From positions 496,001 through 560,000 of the forward strand of contig NZ_CP020046.1 of the NCBI RefSeq assembly GCF_002028405.1: a stretch of 64,000 bases of DNA, given 5' to 3'. The translations under genes and the position numbers were made by a program. The notes beneath the pieces are model-generated. The model was not told where the DNA came from. It was given only the letters and a program-made list of their open reading frames with translations, and made no database searches. This DNA comes from Thiomonas intermedia. Lineage in GTDB: Bacteria > Pseudomonadota > Gammaproteobacteria > Burkholderiales > Burkholderiaceae_C. This document shows, one piece after another, positions 1-7,941 of the stretch (the first letter of the stretch is position 1; every line of letters starts with the position of its first letter).

Positions 1-2613
1 AACCTTTGCCCGGTGGGCGTTCCCGGCGAAATCCACATCGGCGGCGCCAGCGTGGCGCTGGGCTACTGGCAGCGCGAAACCCTGACCGCCGAGCGTTTCG
101 TTCCCGACCCCTTTGCCGCTCAAGGAAACGCAGGGCCGCCCCAAGTTTCCTTGACCCCCACGGGGGGCGGGCTGGGCGAAGCCCAGCCCTGGGGACGCTC
201 ATCACCCGGTGCCCGCATGTACCGCACCGGCGACCGCGGCCGCTGGCGCAACGACGGTCAACTCGAACACCTAGGACGGCTGGATTTCCAGGTCAAACTG
301 CGCGGCTTCCGCATCGAGCTGGGTGACATCGAATCGCACCTGACACAGCATGCCGACGTGGCGCAGGCCGTAGCCCTAGTGCGCGAAGACACACCGGGTG
401 ACGCCCGGCTGGTGGCTTATGTCGTCGCGCCAGCCGGCCATGCCGCCCCCACCGCCGCCGTGCTTCGTGCTCACCTGGCCGCCAGCTTGCCCGCGTACAT
501 GGTGCCCCAGCATTTCATCGCGCTGCCGACTCTGCCCCTCTTGCCCAACGGCAAGATCGACCGCAAGCAACTGCCGTCGCCCACCACCGGCAGCGCTGCG
601 GTCAAGGCCGAGCGCCGACTACCGCGAACGCCCACACAAAAGCGCGTGGCCGAGGTGATGGAGCAGGTGCTGCGCCTGCCTGGTATGGCCCTCGATGACG
701 ACTTCTTCGCTCTCGGTGGTCATTCGCTTCTGGCGGCTCAGCTGGCGGCGCGACTGCGCGAGCAGACCGGCCTCGACGTGCAGATGCGCACCGTGTTTGA
801 TGCGCCCAATATCGACGGGCTGTCCCGCTGGATTGACACCCACGCCCAGGACAGCAGCGCCAAGGCCGAGGCGATTCCTCATCGCAGCGAGCAAACCGTC
901 GCACCGGCCTCGCTGCAACAAGGGCGCATCTGGTTCCTCGAACAACTCGACCCCGGCCTGCCGACCTACAACACGCCCTCCGCCCACCGCCTGCGGGGTG
1001 CGCTTGACGTGGTCGCGCTCGAACGCGCCCTCAACGCCATGATCGCGCGTCAAGCCTCGTTGCGCACCGTGATCATCGAGGAGGACGGTACACCCTTGCA
1101 GGTCGTCGCGCCTGAGTTGACCGTGCAACTGGGCGAGATTCACGATCTATCCACTCTGCCGACCGCTAACCGCGAAGCAGAATTGATGAAGCGCTTGCAG
1201 GCCCGAAGCGCCGAGGTCTTCGATCTAGGCGAATTGCCGCTGTTCAAACTGGGGCTGTATCGGCTGGCGAAAGACGATCATGTGCTGTTTTTCATGCCGC
1301 ATCACATCATCTGGGACGGCTGGTCTTTCGATCTCATTTATGACGAGATGGCAGCGCTCTACCCCGCTTTTGCAGAAGGCCGTACCCCAGATTTGGTACC
1401 GCTTCCTGTCACTTATGGCGACTATTCCGCCTGGCAACGGCGATGGCTTGAAACGCCCGACCTTCAGCGCCAGCTTGGCTACTGGCGCGAACAACTCACG
1501 CCGCTACCCGCTCCACTGAGTCTTCCCGCAGACCGGCCCCGTCCCAAGCGCATGACCGGTGGCGGCGACACCTACTGGTTCAACCATTCGGCCGATTGGT
1601 TTACCCGCCTGCATCAATTCGCTCTCCAACAAGACGCCACGCCTTACATGGTGTTGCTCGGCGCCTTTGCGGCGCTGCTGTGGCGGCAATCCGGTCAAAC
1701 CGATCTGGTCATCGGCACACCGGTACGCGGCCGCCCTTCGGTGGACCTGGAAAAGGTCATGGGCTTTTTCGTGAACGCCTTGCCGCTGCGGATTCGCCCC
1801 GATCCGGCGCAGTCGTTTGCATCCTTGGTACGGCAAGTGCGCGGTGTCGTACTTAGTGCGTTTGCCGCGCCCGATGCGCCGCTGGAGCAGATGCTGCATT
1901 TCTCATCTGTTCAAAGAGACGACAGCCGCAACCCGATCTATCAGGCCTTTTTCTCCTATCAAGACGTGCGACAGCGAAACACGCACTGGGGCACTCTCGA
2001 ACAGGAGAATCTCAAGGTCTATCAGCCTGCCGCCGCCGAGGACGTCCGCCTGTGGTTCCTGAACAACCCCAACGGGGTGACGGGTGGTTTGACCTACAAC
2101 ACCGATGTTTTCGATGCGCCGCACATCGCTGACTGGATGACGCAATACAGCCAATTGCTCGCCGACGCCATCGCTGACCCCGAGGCCTCGCTCGCGGACT
2201 TGCCCGCCCTGCGCGGCACCGCGCAAGCCAGCCCGTCGACAACCTCGACGGCATCGCCCGCCGTTTCGCCGGGCTTGCCCGCCGCTGCAACCCTCACCGC
2301 AAACGATTTGCAAACCGAGACGGAGCGACAACTCGCCGCGCTCTGGACCGAGCTGCTCGCCACGCCGCATATTGCCCCCGACGACAATTTCTTTGACCTG
2401 GGCGGCCACTCGCTTCTGGTCATGCAGGCCTTGTCGCGTATGGAGAAACAGACGGGAAAACGCCTCGGCCCCCGGCATTACGTGTTCGATTCATTGCGAC
2501 AGATTGCCCTCGAATACGACAAAGCAAAACAAGCCGCACCCAGCGGCAAAAAGAGCCTCTTCCAGCGCCTGTTCGGAAAAGAGGTCAGCAGTTCGACGCA
2601 CTCAGCAAACTAA
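1..2613 (+). CDS. Nonribosomal peptide synthetase, C-terminal part (A-PCP-C-PCP), 5' truncated by window edge
   Basis: The reading frame is open from base 1, so the gene begins upstream; 870 residues are visible. In order: the end of an adenylation domain (YRTGDRGRW and a GRLD-QVKLRGFRIEL core, ending with NGKIDRK and its catalytic Lys at about residue 185); a carrier domain (FFALGGHSL, phosphopantetheine Ser about 242); a condensation domain with HHIIWDG starting at about 434; a Ser/Pro/Ala-rich linker (about 740-770); and a second carrier domain (FFDLGGHSL, Ser about 804). No thioesterase or reductase follows; the protein ends with a short basic/hydrophobic tail. The last module therefore has C and PCP but no adenylation domain in cis. 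Residues about 40-67 are an in-frame repeat insertion lying between A-domain cores A6 and A7. Product unknown. The next gene, 50 bp on, is a probable oxygenase. Confidence 0.93.
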   Translation, partial: NLCPVGVPGEIHIGGASVALGYWQRETLTAERFVPDPFAAQGNAGPPQVSLTPTGGGLGEAQPWGRSSPGARMYRTGDRGRWRNDGQLEHLGRLDFQVKLRGFRIELGDIESHLTQHADVAQAVALVREDTPGDARLVAYVVAPAGHAAPTAAVLRAHLAASLPAYMVPQHFIALPTLPLLPNGKIDRKQLPSPTTGSAAVKAERRLPRTPTQKRVAEVMEQVLRLPGMALDDDFFALGGHSLLAAQLAARLREQTGLDVQMRTVFDAPNIDGLSRWIDTHAQDSSAKAEAIPHRSEQTVAPASLQQGRIWFLEQLDPGLPTYNTPSAHRLRGALDVVALERALNAMIARQASLRTVIIEEDGTPLQVVAPELTVQLGEIHDLSTLPTANREAELMKRLQARSAEVFDLGELPLFKLGLYRLAKDDHVLFFMPHHIIWDGWSFDLIYDEMAALYPAFAEGRTPDLVPLPVTYGDYSAWQRRWLETPDLQRQLGYWREQLTPLPAPLSLPADRPRPKRMTGGGDTYWFNHSADWFTRLHQFALQQDATPYMVLLGAFAALLWRQSGQTDLVIGTPVRGRPSVDLEKVMGFFVNALPLRIRPDPAQSFASLVRQVRGVVLSAFAAPDAPLEQMLHFSSVQRDDSRNPIYQAFFSYQDVRQRNTHWGTLEQENLKVYQPAAAEDVRLWFLNNPNGVTGGLTYNTDVFDAPHIADWMTQYSQLLADAIADPEASLADLPALRGTAQASPSTTSTASPAVSPGLPAAATLTANDLQTETERQLAALWTELLATPHIAPDDNFFDLGGHSLLVMQALSRMEKQTGKRLGPRHYVFDSLRQIALEYDKAKQAAPSGKKSLFQRLFGKEVSSSTHSAN
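118..201 (+). repeat. 84-bp palindromic element, copy 1, inserted in frame in the NRPS gene
   Basis: This stretch matches 8569-8652 (reverse complement) at 73 of 84 positions without gaps. It contains two perfect 9-bp stems: 121-129 with 145-153, and 169-177 with 181-189 (loop GAA), plus a small C5/G5 hairpin between them. It adds exactly 28 codons, read in the same frame and orientation as the other copy (peptide core NAGPPQV...GGG). It sits where adenylation domains normally run from the A6 region straight into the A7 YRTGD motif, so it is an insertion and not part of the family fold. Confidence 0.85.
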
Positions 2614-2663
2614 CGCCGCCCAAAGTAGGCAGCCCATCATGCACATTTCCTGGAGTTCAACCG

Positions 2664-3710
2664 ATGCAGCAAACCACACCGATTGGGGGTGGAACTGACC
2701 GCGCCACCACGCAGCAGCCACCCCAGACCCATGCGCCCCTCGCCATTGAAGTGGTGCGGGCGCAAGATCTTCCCTACACGGCGTTCCTGCACGAGTACGT
2801 GCGCAAGAATCGGCCCGTCGTCATTGCCGACTCGGTGCGAGACTGGCCTGCGATGACCCGCTGGACGCCCGACTATTTCCGCGACAGGTTCGGCGACCAA
2901 ACCGTTCAGGTGTCCTACACCAAACGCATGCCGATGCGCGACTTCGTCGATGCCGTCGAGGCCTCGACCGTCGACGCGCCAGGGCCTTACCTCTATCGCC
3001 TGTTCATTCACGACCACTTGCCGCAACTGCTGGCCGATCTCAGCCCGCAGAATGCCTACGCCTTTGCGGGGCGCCACGCAAGCCCGCTGATGCCCGAGCG
3101 GTGGCGTCGCCCCGACGGCTTTTTGAAATTACTCATGGGAGGTGTGGGCAGCAAGTTTCCTGTGATGCACTATGACCTCGAACATGCGCACGCACAGATC
3201 ACGGAAATCTACGGCGACAAAGAGTTCTACTTGTTCCCACCCGAGGACGGCGACAAGCTCTACCCGAAACCCAATCAGCCAAATTGGTCGCAAGTGGAGA
3301 ACCCGGCCGCCCCGGACCTGAGCCGCTTTCCGCGCATGGTCGAGGCCACACCGTATCGCACGGTGCTCAAGCCAGGGCAGACCATTTTCATTCCCATGCT
3401 GTGGTGGCACGCGGCCCGGCCCCTGTCGATTTCCATCTCGGTCTGCACGGCCTTGATGGATCGCTCGAATTGGTCCGGTTTTGTGGAGGATGTCTGCGAC
3501 CGATCCACCAACTCGGCGGCCAAGACGGCGCTCAAGCGTTTCTACCTCGCGGGTGCGGGCAGCATCATGCAAGTCATGGAGAACCTGCAGACGGCAACTC
3601 CGTTCCTTGCCAAGAGCCTCAAATTCCCGTCGGCCCTTGCACCGGCATCCCCAGACTTCGCCAAGGACCCCTCGCAAACGCCGATGAAATTCCGGCTTTC
3701 AGTCGAGTAA
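2664..3710 (+). CDS. JmjC/cupin_8-type Fe(II)/2-oxoglutarate-dependent oxygenase, probable NRPS partner
   Basis: 348 residues. The ATG has a GGAG eight bases upstream. The family signature is visible: KNRPVVIADSVRDWPA near residues 48-63, and a metal-binding facial triad from H169-Y-D171 (HYDLEHAH) and a distal His in LWWHAARPL (H249). Such proteins hydroxylate amino acid side chains, either on proteins or on carrier-bound or free amino acids. Because it follows the NRPS by only 50 bp on the same strand, the likeliest role is tailoring of the peptide or of a precursor; that is inference. Complete length for the family. Confidence 0.8.
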   Translation: MQQTTPIGGGTDRATTQQPPQTHAPLAIEVVRAQDLPYTAFLHEYVRKNRPVVIADSVRDWPAMTRWTPDYFRDRFGDQTVQVSYTKRMPMRDFVDAVEASTVDAPGPYLYRLFIHDHLPQLLADLSPQNAYAFAGRHASPLMPERWRRPDGFLKLLMGGVGSKFPVMHYDLEHAHAQITEIYGDKEFYLFPPEDGDKLYPKPNQPNWSQVENPAAPDLSRFPRMVEATPYRTVLKPGQTIFIPMLWWHAARPLSISISVCTALMDRSNWSGFVEDVCDRSTNSAAKTALKRFYLAGAGSIMQVMENLQTATPFLAKSLKFPSALAPASPDFAKDPSQTPMKFRLSVE

Positions 3711-3759
3711 AGGCGCAAGGGTCAGATCATCGCCATCCGACCGGGCGGTGCCGCTTTCC

Positions 3760-4215
3760 CTACCCCCGCCCCGCAGCCTCCACGCCCTGGTTCGCCAGGG
3801 CGTCGGCCTGCTCGTTGCCGGGGTCGCCGTTATGGCCGCGCACCCAGGTCCAGCGCAGGGTGTGGGGGGCGGCGGCTTTCTCCAGCCGCTGCCAGAGATC
3901 GACGTTCTTCACCGGCTTCTTGTCGGCCGTGGTCCATCCGCGGCGCTTCCAGCCGTCCATCCATTCGGTCATGCCCTTGAGCACGTATTGCGAGTCGGTG
4001 TGCAGCAGCACGCGGCTGGGGTGCTTGAGGGTTTCGAGGGCGACGATGGCGGCCATCAGTTCCATGCGGTTGTTGGTGGTTTGCGGCTCGCCACCATGCA
4101 GGGTTTTTTCGTGGGCGCCGCTGCGCAGCACCACGCCCCAGCCGCCGGGGCCAGGGTTGCCTTTGCAGGCGCCGTCGGTGTAAATGATGATGTCGTTGTC
4201 GGTACTTTGGGTCAT
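3760..4215 (-). CDS. rnhA: Ribonuclease HI
   Basis: 151 residues starting at MTQSTDND; a longer frame extends upstream but has no homologous content. It degrades the RNA strand of RNA-DNA hybrids. The acidic active site is present: D14 in [12 protein letters not shown]52 in RMELMAA, D74 in LHTDSQYV and the C-terminal Asp in GNEQADALA. The order mltD, gloB, yafS-like methyltransferase, rnhA matches the E. coli neighbourhood, although orientation differs here. It is convergent with the oxygenase gene. Confidence 0.96.
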   Translation of the reverse strand: MTQSTDNDIIIYTDGACKGNPGPGGWGVVLRSGAHEKTLHGGEPQTTNNRMELMAAIVALETLKHPSRVLLHTDSQYVLKGMTEWMDGWKRRGWTTADKKPVKNVDLWQRLEKAAAPHTLRWTWVRGHNGDPGNEQADALANQGVEAAGRG

Positions 4216-4292
4216 GGGTTTCAGAAGGTGTGAATGAATCCGGCGTGGCCGAGCGGCGTGCCCAAAGGGCTCCAATCAAGGCGCAAAGCACA

Positions 4293-4312
4293 GCCGTGCC
4301 CGTAGGCACGGC
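4293..4312. other. Perfect 8-bp inverted repeat between methyltransferase and rnhA
   Basis: GCCGTGCC, loop CGTA, GGCACGGC. It lies in the 167-bp gap between the two minus-strand genes. There is no T-run on the minus-strand side, so it is not a classical intrinsic terminator; it may mark mRNA processing or simply stabilise an end. Confidence 0.4.
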
Positions 4313-4382
4313 GCGCATTTGCAACGCCGAGTGGGGCACTTTGGGCACGATGAGCGGGCATGGCGAATGCGTTCACACCTTC

Positions 4383-5285
4383 TCAGATCTTGGTCTTGAC
4401 GCGTTGCTGCGCCACGGGCTGCAGCGCCACGGCTCGGCGTTTGGTGCGCAGTTCCACCTTGCCAACCAGGCGCATGGCGGGCACGCGCTTGATGGCCGCG
4501 AGAAAATACACCGCGCCGAACACGGGCCACCAGCGGTCGCCCGCCTTGTCCATGAAGCGCCAGCGGTGCAGCCAGAGCGGCGAGCACATCGCGGGCCGGT
4601 AGCAGCCGAAGCGGCCTTGGGTGACTTCAAAGCTCAGCAGCCGCAGCCAATCGCGCACGCGGCGGGGGGCGAGAAATTCGCCGTGCTGGGGCAGATACCA
4701 GCCGCCCCCCACGCGGCCGAGCAGTTGGCGCATGCCCCACAGGCTCCAGGTGTTGAAACCGCTGATGACGACCTGCCCGCCGGGCACCAGCACGCGGTCA
4801 ACCTCGCGCAGGCAGGCGTGCGGGTCGTCCACCCATTCGAGCGTATGCGGCAGCACCACCAGGTCGAGCGACTGGGCGGGAAACGGCAGCGCGGTGAAGT
4901 CGCATTGCAGGTGTTCGGTATGAATGGCGTTCGGATCGGGCGGCAGCGGCTCGGGGGGGAGTTGGGCGCTTTCGGCTGCATGTTCGGCGGCCACGCCCAC
5001 GGCATCGACGAGGCCGGGCTCGGCATAGACCGGCTCGCCGCCGTAATGCTCGGGCAGCAGGCAGGCCGGACGCACGCCGGGCAGATCGAGCTGGGCCGGC
5101 TCGGCGCCATTGAGCGCCAGCCAGCGATGCGGCATGCGGTTGTGGGCCAGCCCCTGCAGCGCAGGGTTGCCGAGTTGCAGGGCGTGATAGCCGAAAATGT
5201 CGTTCACCACGCGGTCGATCTGACCCTGTTCCCAAGCCAGCGCATAGCGACCGGGTGGAGTCTGCAGCCAGTGCTGCAGGCTCAT
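4383..5285 (-). CDS. Class I SAM-dependent methyltransferase, YafS-like
   Basis: 300 residues from the ATG at 5285 (MSLQHWLQTPPGRYALAWEQ); an in-frame start at 5315 would overlap gloB. The C-terminal half carries a UbiE/Methyltransf_11 pattern: DFTALPFPAQSLDLVVLPHTLEWVDDP followed by L-EVDRVLVPGGQVVISGFN. The glycine-rich SAM motif I is poorly preserved, and the section at residues about 75-110 is not typical. It is divergent from gloB with 24 bp between start codons. The yafS-gloB-rnhA-mltD cluster in E. coli supports the name, but the substrate is unknown. Confidence 0.8.
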   Translation of the reverse strand: MSLQHWLQTPPGRYALAWEQGQIDRVVNDIFGYHALQLGNPALQGLAHNRMPHRWLALNGAEPAQLDLPGVRPACLLPEHYGGEPVYAEPGLVDAVGVAAEHAAESAQLPPEPLPPDPNAIHTEHLQCDFTALPFPAQSLDLVVLPHTLEWVDDPHACLREVDRVLVPGGQVVISGFNTWSLWGMRQLLGRVGGGWYLPQHGEFLAPRRVRDWLRLLSFEVTQGRFGCYRPAMCSPLWLHRWRFMDKAGDRWWPVFGAVYFLAAIKRVPAMRLVGKVELRTKRRAVALQPVAQQRVKTKI

Positions 5286-5309
5286 CAAAGGCCACAGATC
5301 GGAGTCACC

Positions 5310-6128
5310 ATGCATACAGAAGCGCTTGCTGCCTTTCGGGATAACTACATCTGGTTGATCCGGCCCGCCGCGGATGACCGGCGCACGCTGGTGGTGGACC
5401 CGGGCGATGCCGCGCCGGTGATCGATGCCTTCGAGCAGCGCGGCCTGGAACTGCGCGGCATTCTAGTCACCCACCATCACAGCGATCATGTGGGCGGCAT
5501 CGCCGACCTGCTGCAGTGGTGGCAGGCGAGGCACCCTGCCGACGCCCCGCCCGTCTGGGGACCGGCGGCGGAGACCATTCCGGCGCGCACGCAGCCCCTG
5601 CGTCAGGGCGATGGGTTCACACCGCAGGGCTGGCCGGTGCGGTTTGAGGTGCTCGAAGTGCCGGGTCATACCCTGGGTCATATCGCCTATGTGGCCCGCC
5701 CGCTGCAGGGCGATCAGGCGCCCGCGCTGTTCTGTGGCGACACGCTGTTTTCTGCGGGCTGTGGCCGTCTGTTCGAAGGAACGCCGGCCCAGATGCGCCA
5801 TTCCTTAAACAAACTGGTGCAACTGCCTGAAAATACGACAGTAAATTGTGCCCACGAGTACACCCTCTCTAATCTACAATTCGCCCGGTCTGCAGACCCC
5901 TCGAACGAGGCGGTGGTGGCGCACCAGCAACGGTGCCTGGCCTTGCGCGGCGAAGGCCAGCCTACATTGCCCAGTTCCATCGGTCTGGAGAAGCAGATCA
6001 ACCCGTTTCTGCGCACCGGCGAGCCCGGCGTGTTGCAGGCGCTGGAACGGTACAGGGGCCAAAAGCCTGAGGATGCAGTGCAGGCCCTGGCCTGGTTGCG
6101 AGAGTGGAAGAATGATTTCAAGGGGTGA
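5310..6128 (+). CDS. gloB: Hydroxyacylglutathione hydrolase (glyoxalase II)
   Basis: 272 residues. It hydrolyses S-D-lactoylglutathione to D-lactate and glutathione, the second step of methylglyoxal detoxification. The binuclear metal motif THHHSDH is at residues 54-60, with further ligands in PGHTLGH, FCGDTLF and NCAHEYT. The start MHTEALAAFRDNYIWL matches the family, and GGAG lies just upstream. Its stop is seven bases before the mltD start codon. Confidence 0.97.
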   Translation: MHTEALAAFRDNYIWLIRPAADDRRTLVVDPGDAAPVIDAFEQRGLELRGILVTHHHSDHVGGIADLLQWWQARHPADAPPVWGPAAETIPARTQPLRQGDGFTPQGWPVRFEVLEVPGHTLGHIAYVARPLQGDQAPALFCGDTLFSAGCGRLFEGTPAQMRHSLNKLVQLPENTTVNCAHEYTLSNLQFARSADPSNEAVVAHQQRCLALRGEGQPTLPSSIGLEKQINPFLRTGEPGVLQALERYRGQKPEDAVQALAWLREWKNDFKG

Positions 6129-6134
6129 GTGCTG

Positions 6135-7787
6135 ATGCGGCAACTGAGACGACTGCGATTCTGGGCTTTGGGTGCAATGGTCGCGATGGCCGCCGGATGC
6201 GCCGCCGTCCCTCCCGCCGAAAAAACCTCTGCCGCCACACCTCCCCGAAGTTCCTCCCCGCAAGCCGCCTCTGACACCCAGGCGTCCACCACGCCGCAAA
6301 CGCCGCTCCAGACGGAATCCGTGGCCAGTGCGCCCATCACGCCGACCGAGCAGACGGCGCTGCAGGACGACACCAAGGACATCACCCCGCAATACACCAA
6401 CATCTGGCAGCGCATCCGTGCCGGTTTCGCCATTCCCGAGATGGACAGCCCGCTGGCCGAGCAGGCCGCGCAGTGGTACGTCACCCGGCCCGACTATGTC
6501 GCCCGCATGACCGAGCGCGCCCGCAAATACCTCTACTACACGGTGCAGGAAGTGCAGAAGCGCGGCATGCCCACCGAGCTGGCGCTGCTGCCCTTCATTG
6601 AGAGCGCCTACAACCCCGACGCGCGTTCCGTGGCGCATGCCGTGGGCATGTGGCAGTTCATTCCGTCCACGGGCAAGCACTACAACCTGAAGCAGAACAT
6701 GTTCCAGGACGATCGCCGCAGCGTGCTGGCCTCCACCAACGCCGCGCTCGACTATCTGCAGAACCTCTACAACATGTTCGGCAACTGGCAGATCGCACTG
6801 GCCGCCTACAACTGGGGCGAAGGCAGCGTGCAGCGCGCCATTGCCTACAACAAGGCGCACAACCTGCCGGTCGATTACCAGGACTTGCGCATGCCCAACG
6901 AAACGCGCAATTACTACCCCAAGCTGCAGGCGGTGAAAGACATCATCTCCGACCCGCAGAAGTACGGCATCACCCTGCCCGACATTCCCGATCACCCCTA
7001 CTTCAAGGCCGTCACCATCACCCGCGACATCGACGTCACGCTGGCGGCCAAGCTGGCGGACATGACGGTGGCCGAGTTCCGCTCGCTCAATCCGGCCTAT
7101 ACCAAGCCGGTCATTCTGGGGGCGACCAACCCGCGCATTCTCATGCCGTATGACAACGCCACGCATTTCGCCCAGGCGCTGCAGGCCTACAACGGCCCGC
7201 TGTCCACCTGGACGGCCTATGCCGTGAAGTCCACCCAGTCGCCGATGCAACTGGCTCACACGCTCGACATCAGCGAAGCCGTGCTGCGCGACACCAACGA
7301 CATTCCCGTGCGCCAGCTCATCAAGGCCGGCTCGACCGTGCTGATTCCCAAGGCTGAAGACGGCAGCAATAAAAACGTCAGTGCCGCCATCGCCGAAAAC
7401 GCCGTGCTGGCCTTCGCCCCCGAAGCGCCTCCGGGCCGCCGCATGGTGCTCAAGGTCGGCAAGTACGGCGATTCCGTGCAGGGCGTGGCCCATCGTTATC
7501 ACCTCAGCCCGCTGCAGGTGGCGCAGTGGAATCGCACGTCAGAGCGCGGCATCTTCCGCAAGGGCCAGTTCGTGACCATTTACGTCACGCACACCCCGCG
7601 GATCTTCGTGGCCGAGCGCAAGGCTGAACAGCGCCGCGTGGTGGCCGAACGCAAGCCGCAGGTCAAGCGCCGCACCATCGTGCGCAAGCCCACCAAGGTC
7701 GCCGAACGTCAGCGCTCCAACCCGAAAGATCTGCACTACAGCGTGCAGACGCGCGACAAGCGGTTGATCGACGTCGCCCAGCAATAA
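6135..7787 (+). CDS. mltD: Membrane-bound lytic murein transglycosylase D with LysM domains
   Basis: 550 residues. The ATG at 6135 is preceded by AAGGGG nine bases upstream; a GTG at 6129 is in frame but too close to that site. A lipoprotein signal peptide ends in AMAAGC, so Cys22 would be lipidated and the enzyme anchored in the outer membrane. The SLT domain contains LLPFIESAYNP with catalytic Glu156, then GMWQFIPSTG and AYNWGEG. Two LysM-like repeats follow (residues about 355-400 and 435-480), and a basic tail ends the protein. It cleaves peptidoglycan glycan strands. It follows gloB directly, so the two are probably cotranscribed. Confidence 0.95.
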   Translation: MRQLRRLRFWALGAMVAMAAGCAAVPPAEKTSAATPPRSSSPQAASDTQASTTPQTPLQTESVASAPITPTEQTALQDDTKDITPQYTNIWQRIRAGFAIPEMDSPLAEQAAQWYVTRPDYVARMTERARKYLYYTVQEVQKRGMPTELALLPFIESAYNPDARSVAHAVGMWQFIPSTGKHYNLKQNMFQDDRRSVLASTNAALDYLQNLYNMFGNWQIALAAYNWGEGSVQRAIAYNKAHNLPVDYQDLRMPNETRNYYPKLQAVKDIISDPQKYGITLPDIPDHPYFKAVTITRDIDVTLAAKLADMTVAEFRSLNPAYTKPVILGATNPRILMPYDNATHFAQALQAYNGPLSTWTAYAVKSTQSPMQLAHTLDISEAVLRDTNDIPVRQLIKAGSTVLIPKAEDGSNKNVSAAIAENAVLAFAPEAPPGRRMVLKVGKYGDSVQGVAHRYHLSPLQVAQWNRTSERGIFRKGQFVTIYVTHTPRIFVAERKAEQRRVVAERKPQVKRRTIVRKPTKVAERQRSNPKDLHYSVQTRDKRLIDVAQQ

Positions 7788-7851
7788 ACGCGCGCAGCAC
7801 GGCGCGCGCCCTCTCAATCTCCCCCGCAAGCGGTAAAAGAGCTTCTTTGCT

Positions 7852-7873
7852 CCCTCCCCAGTCGTGGGGAGGG
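7852..7873. repeat. Intergenic GC-rich hairpin (CCCTCCCCA/TGGGGAGGG)
   Basis: A 9-bp perfect stem with loop GTCG, followed by TTGGGGTGGGGTG, in the 154-bp gap between the convergent mltD and CoA-transferase genes. It looks like a REP/BIME-type intergenic repeat and may act as a bidirectional transcript end, but there is no T-run on either strand. Copy number elsewhere cannot be judged from this window. Confidence 0.5.
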
Positions 7874-7941
7874 TTGGGGTGGGGTGACGCGCTGTTTCAA
7901 ACTTCAGCGTGCCCGATCTCAACAAAGCCTGACGGGGGCTG

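Noticed and set aside
4236-4260. tRNA-like string GGCCGAGCGGC upstream of rnhA
   Set aside because: It resembles a D-arm by chance; no acceptor, anticodon or T arm can be formed around it.
5874-7502. 542-codon open frame on the minus strand
   Set aside because: Antisense to gloB and mltD; no recognisable motif.
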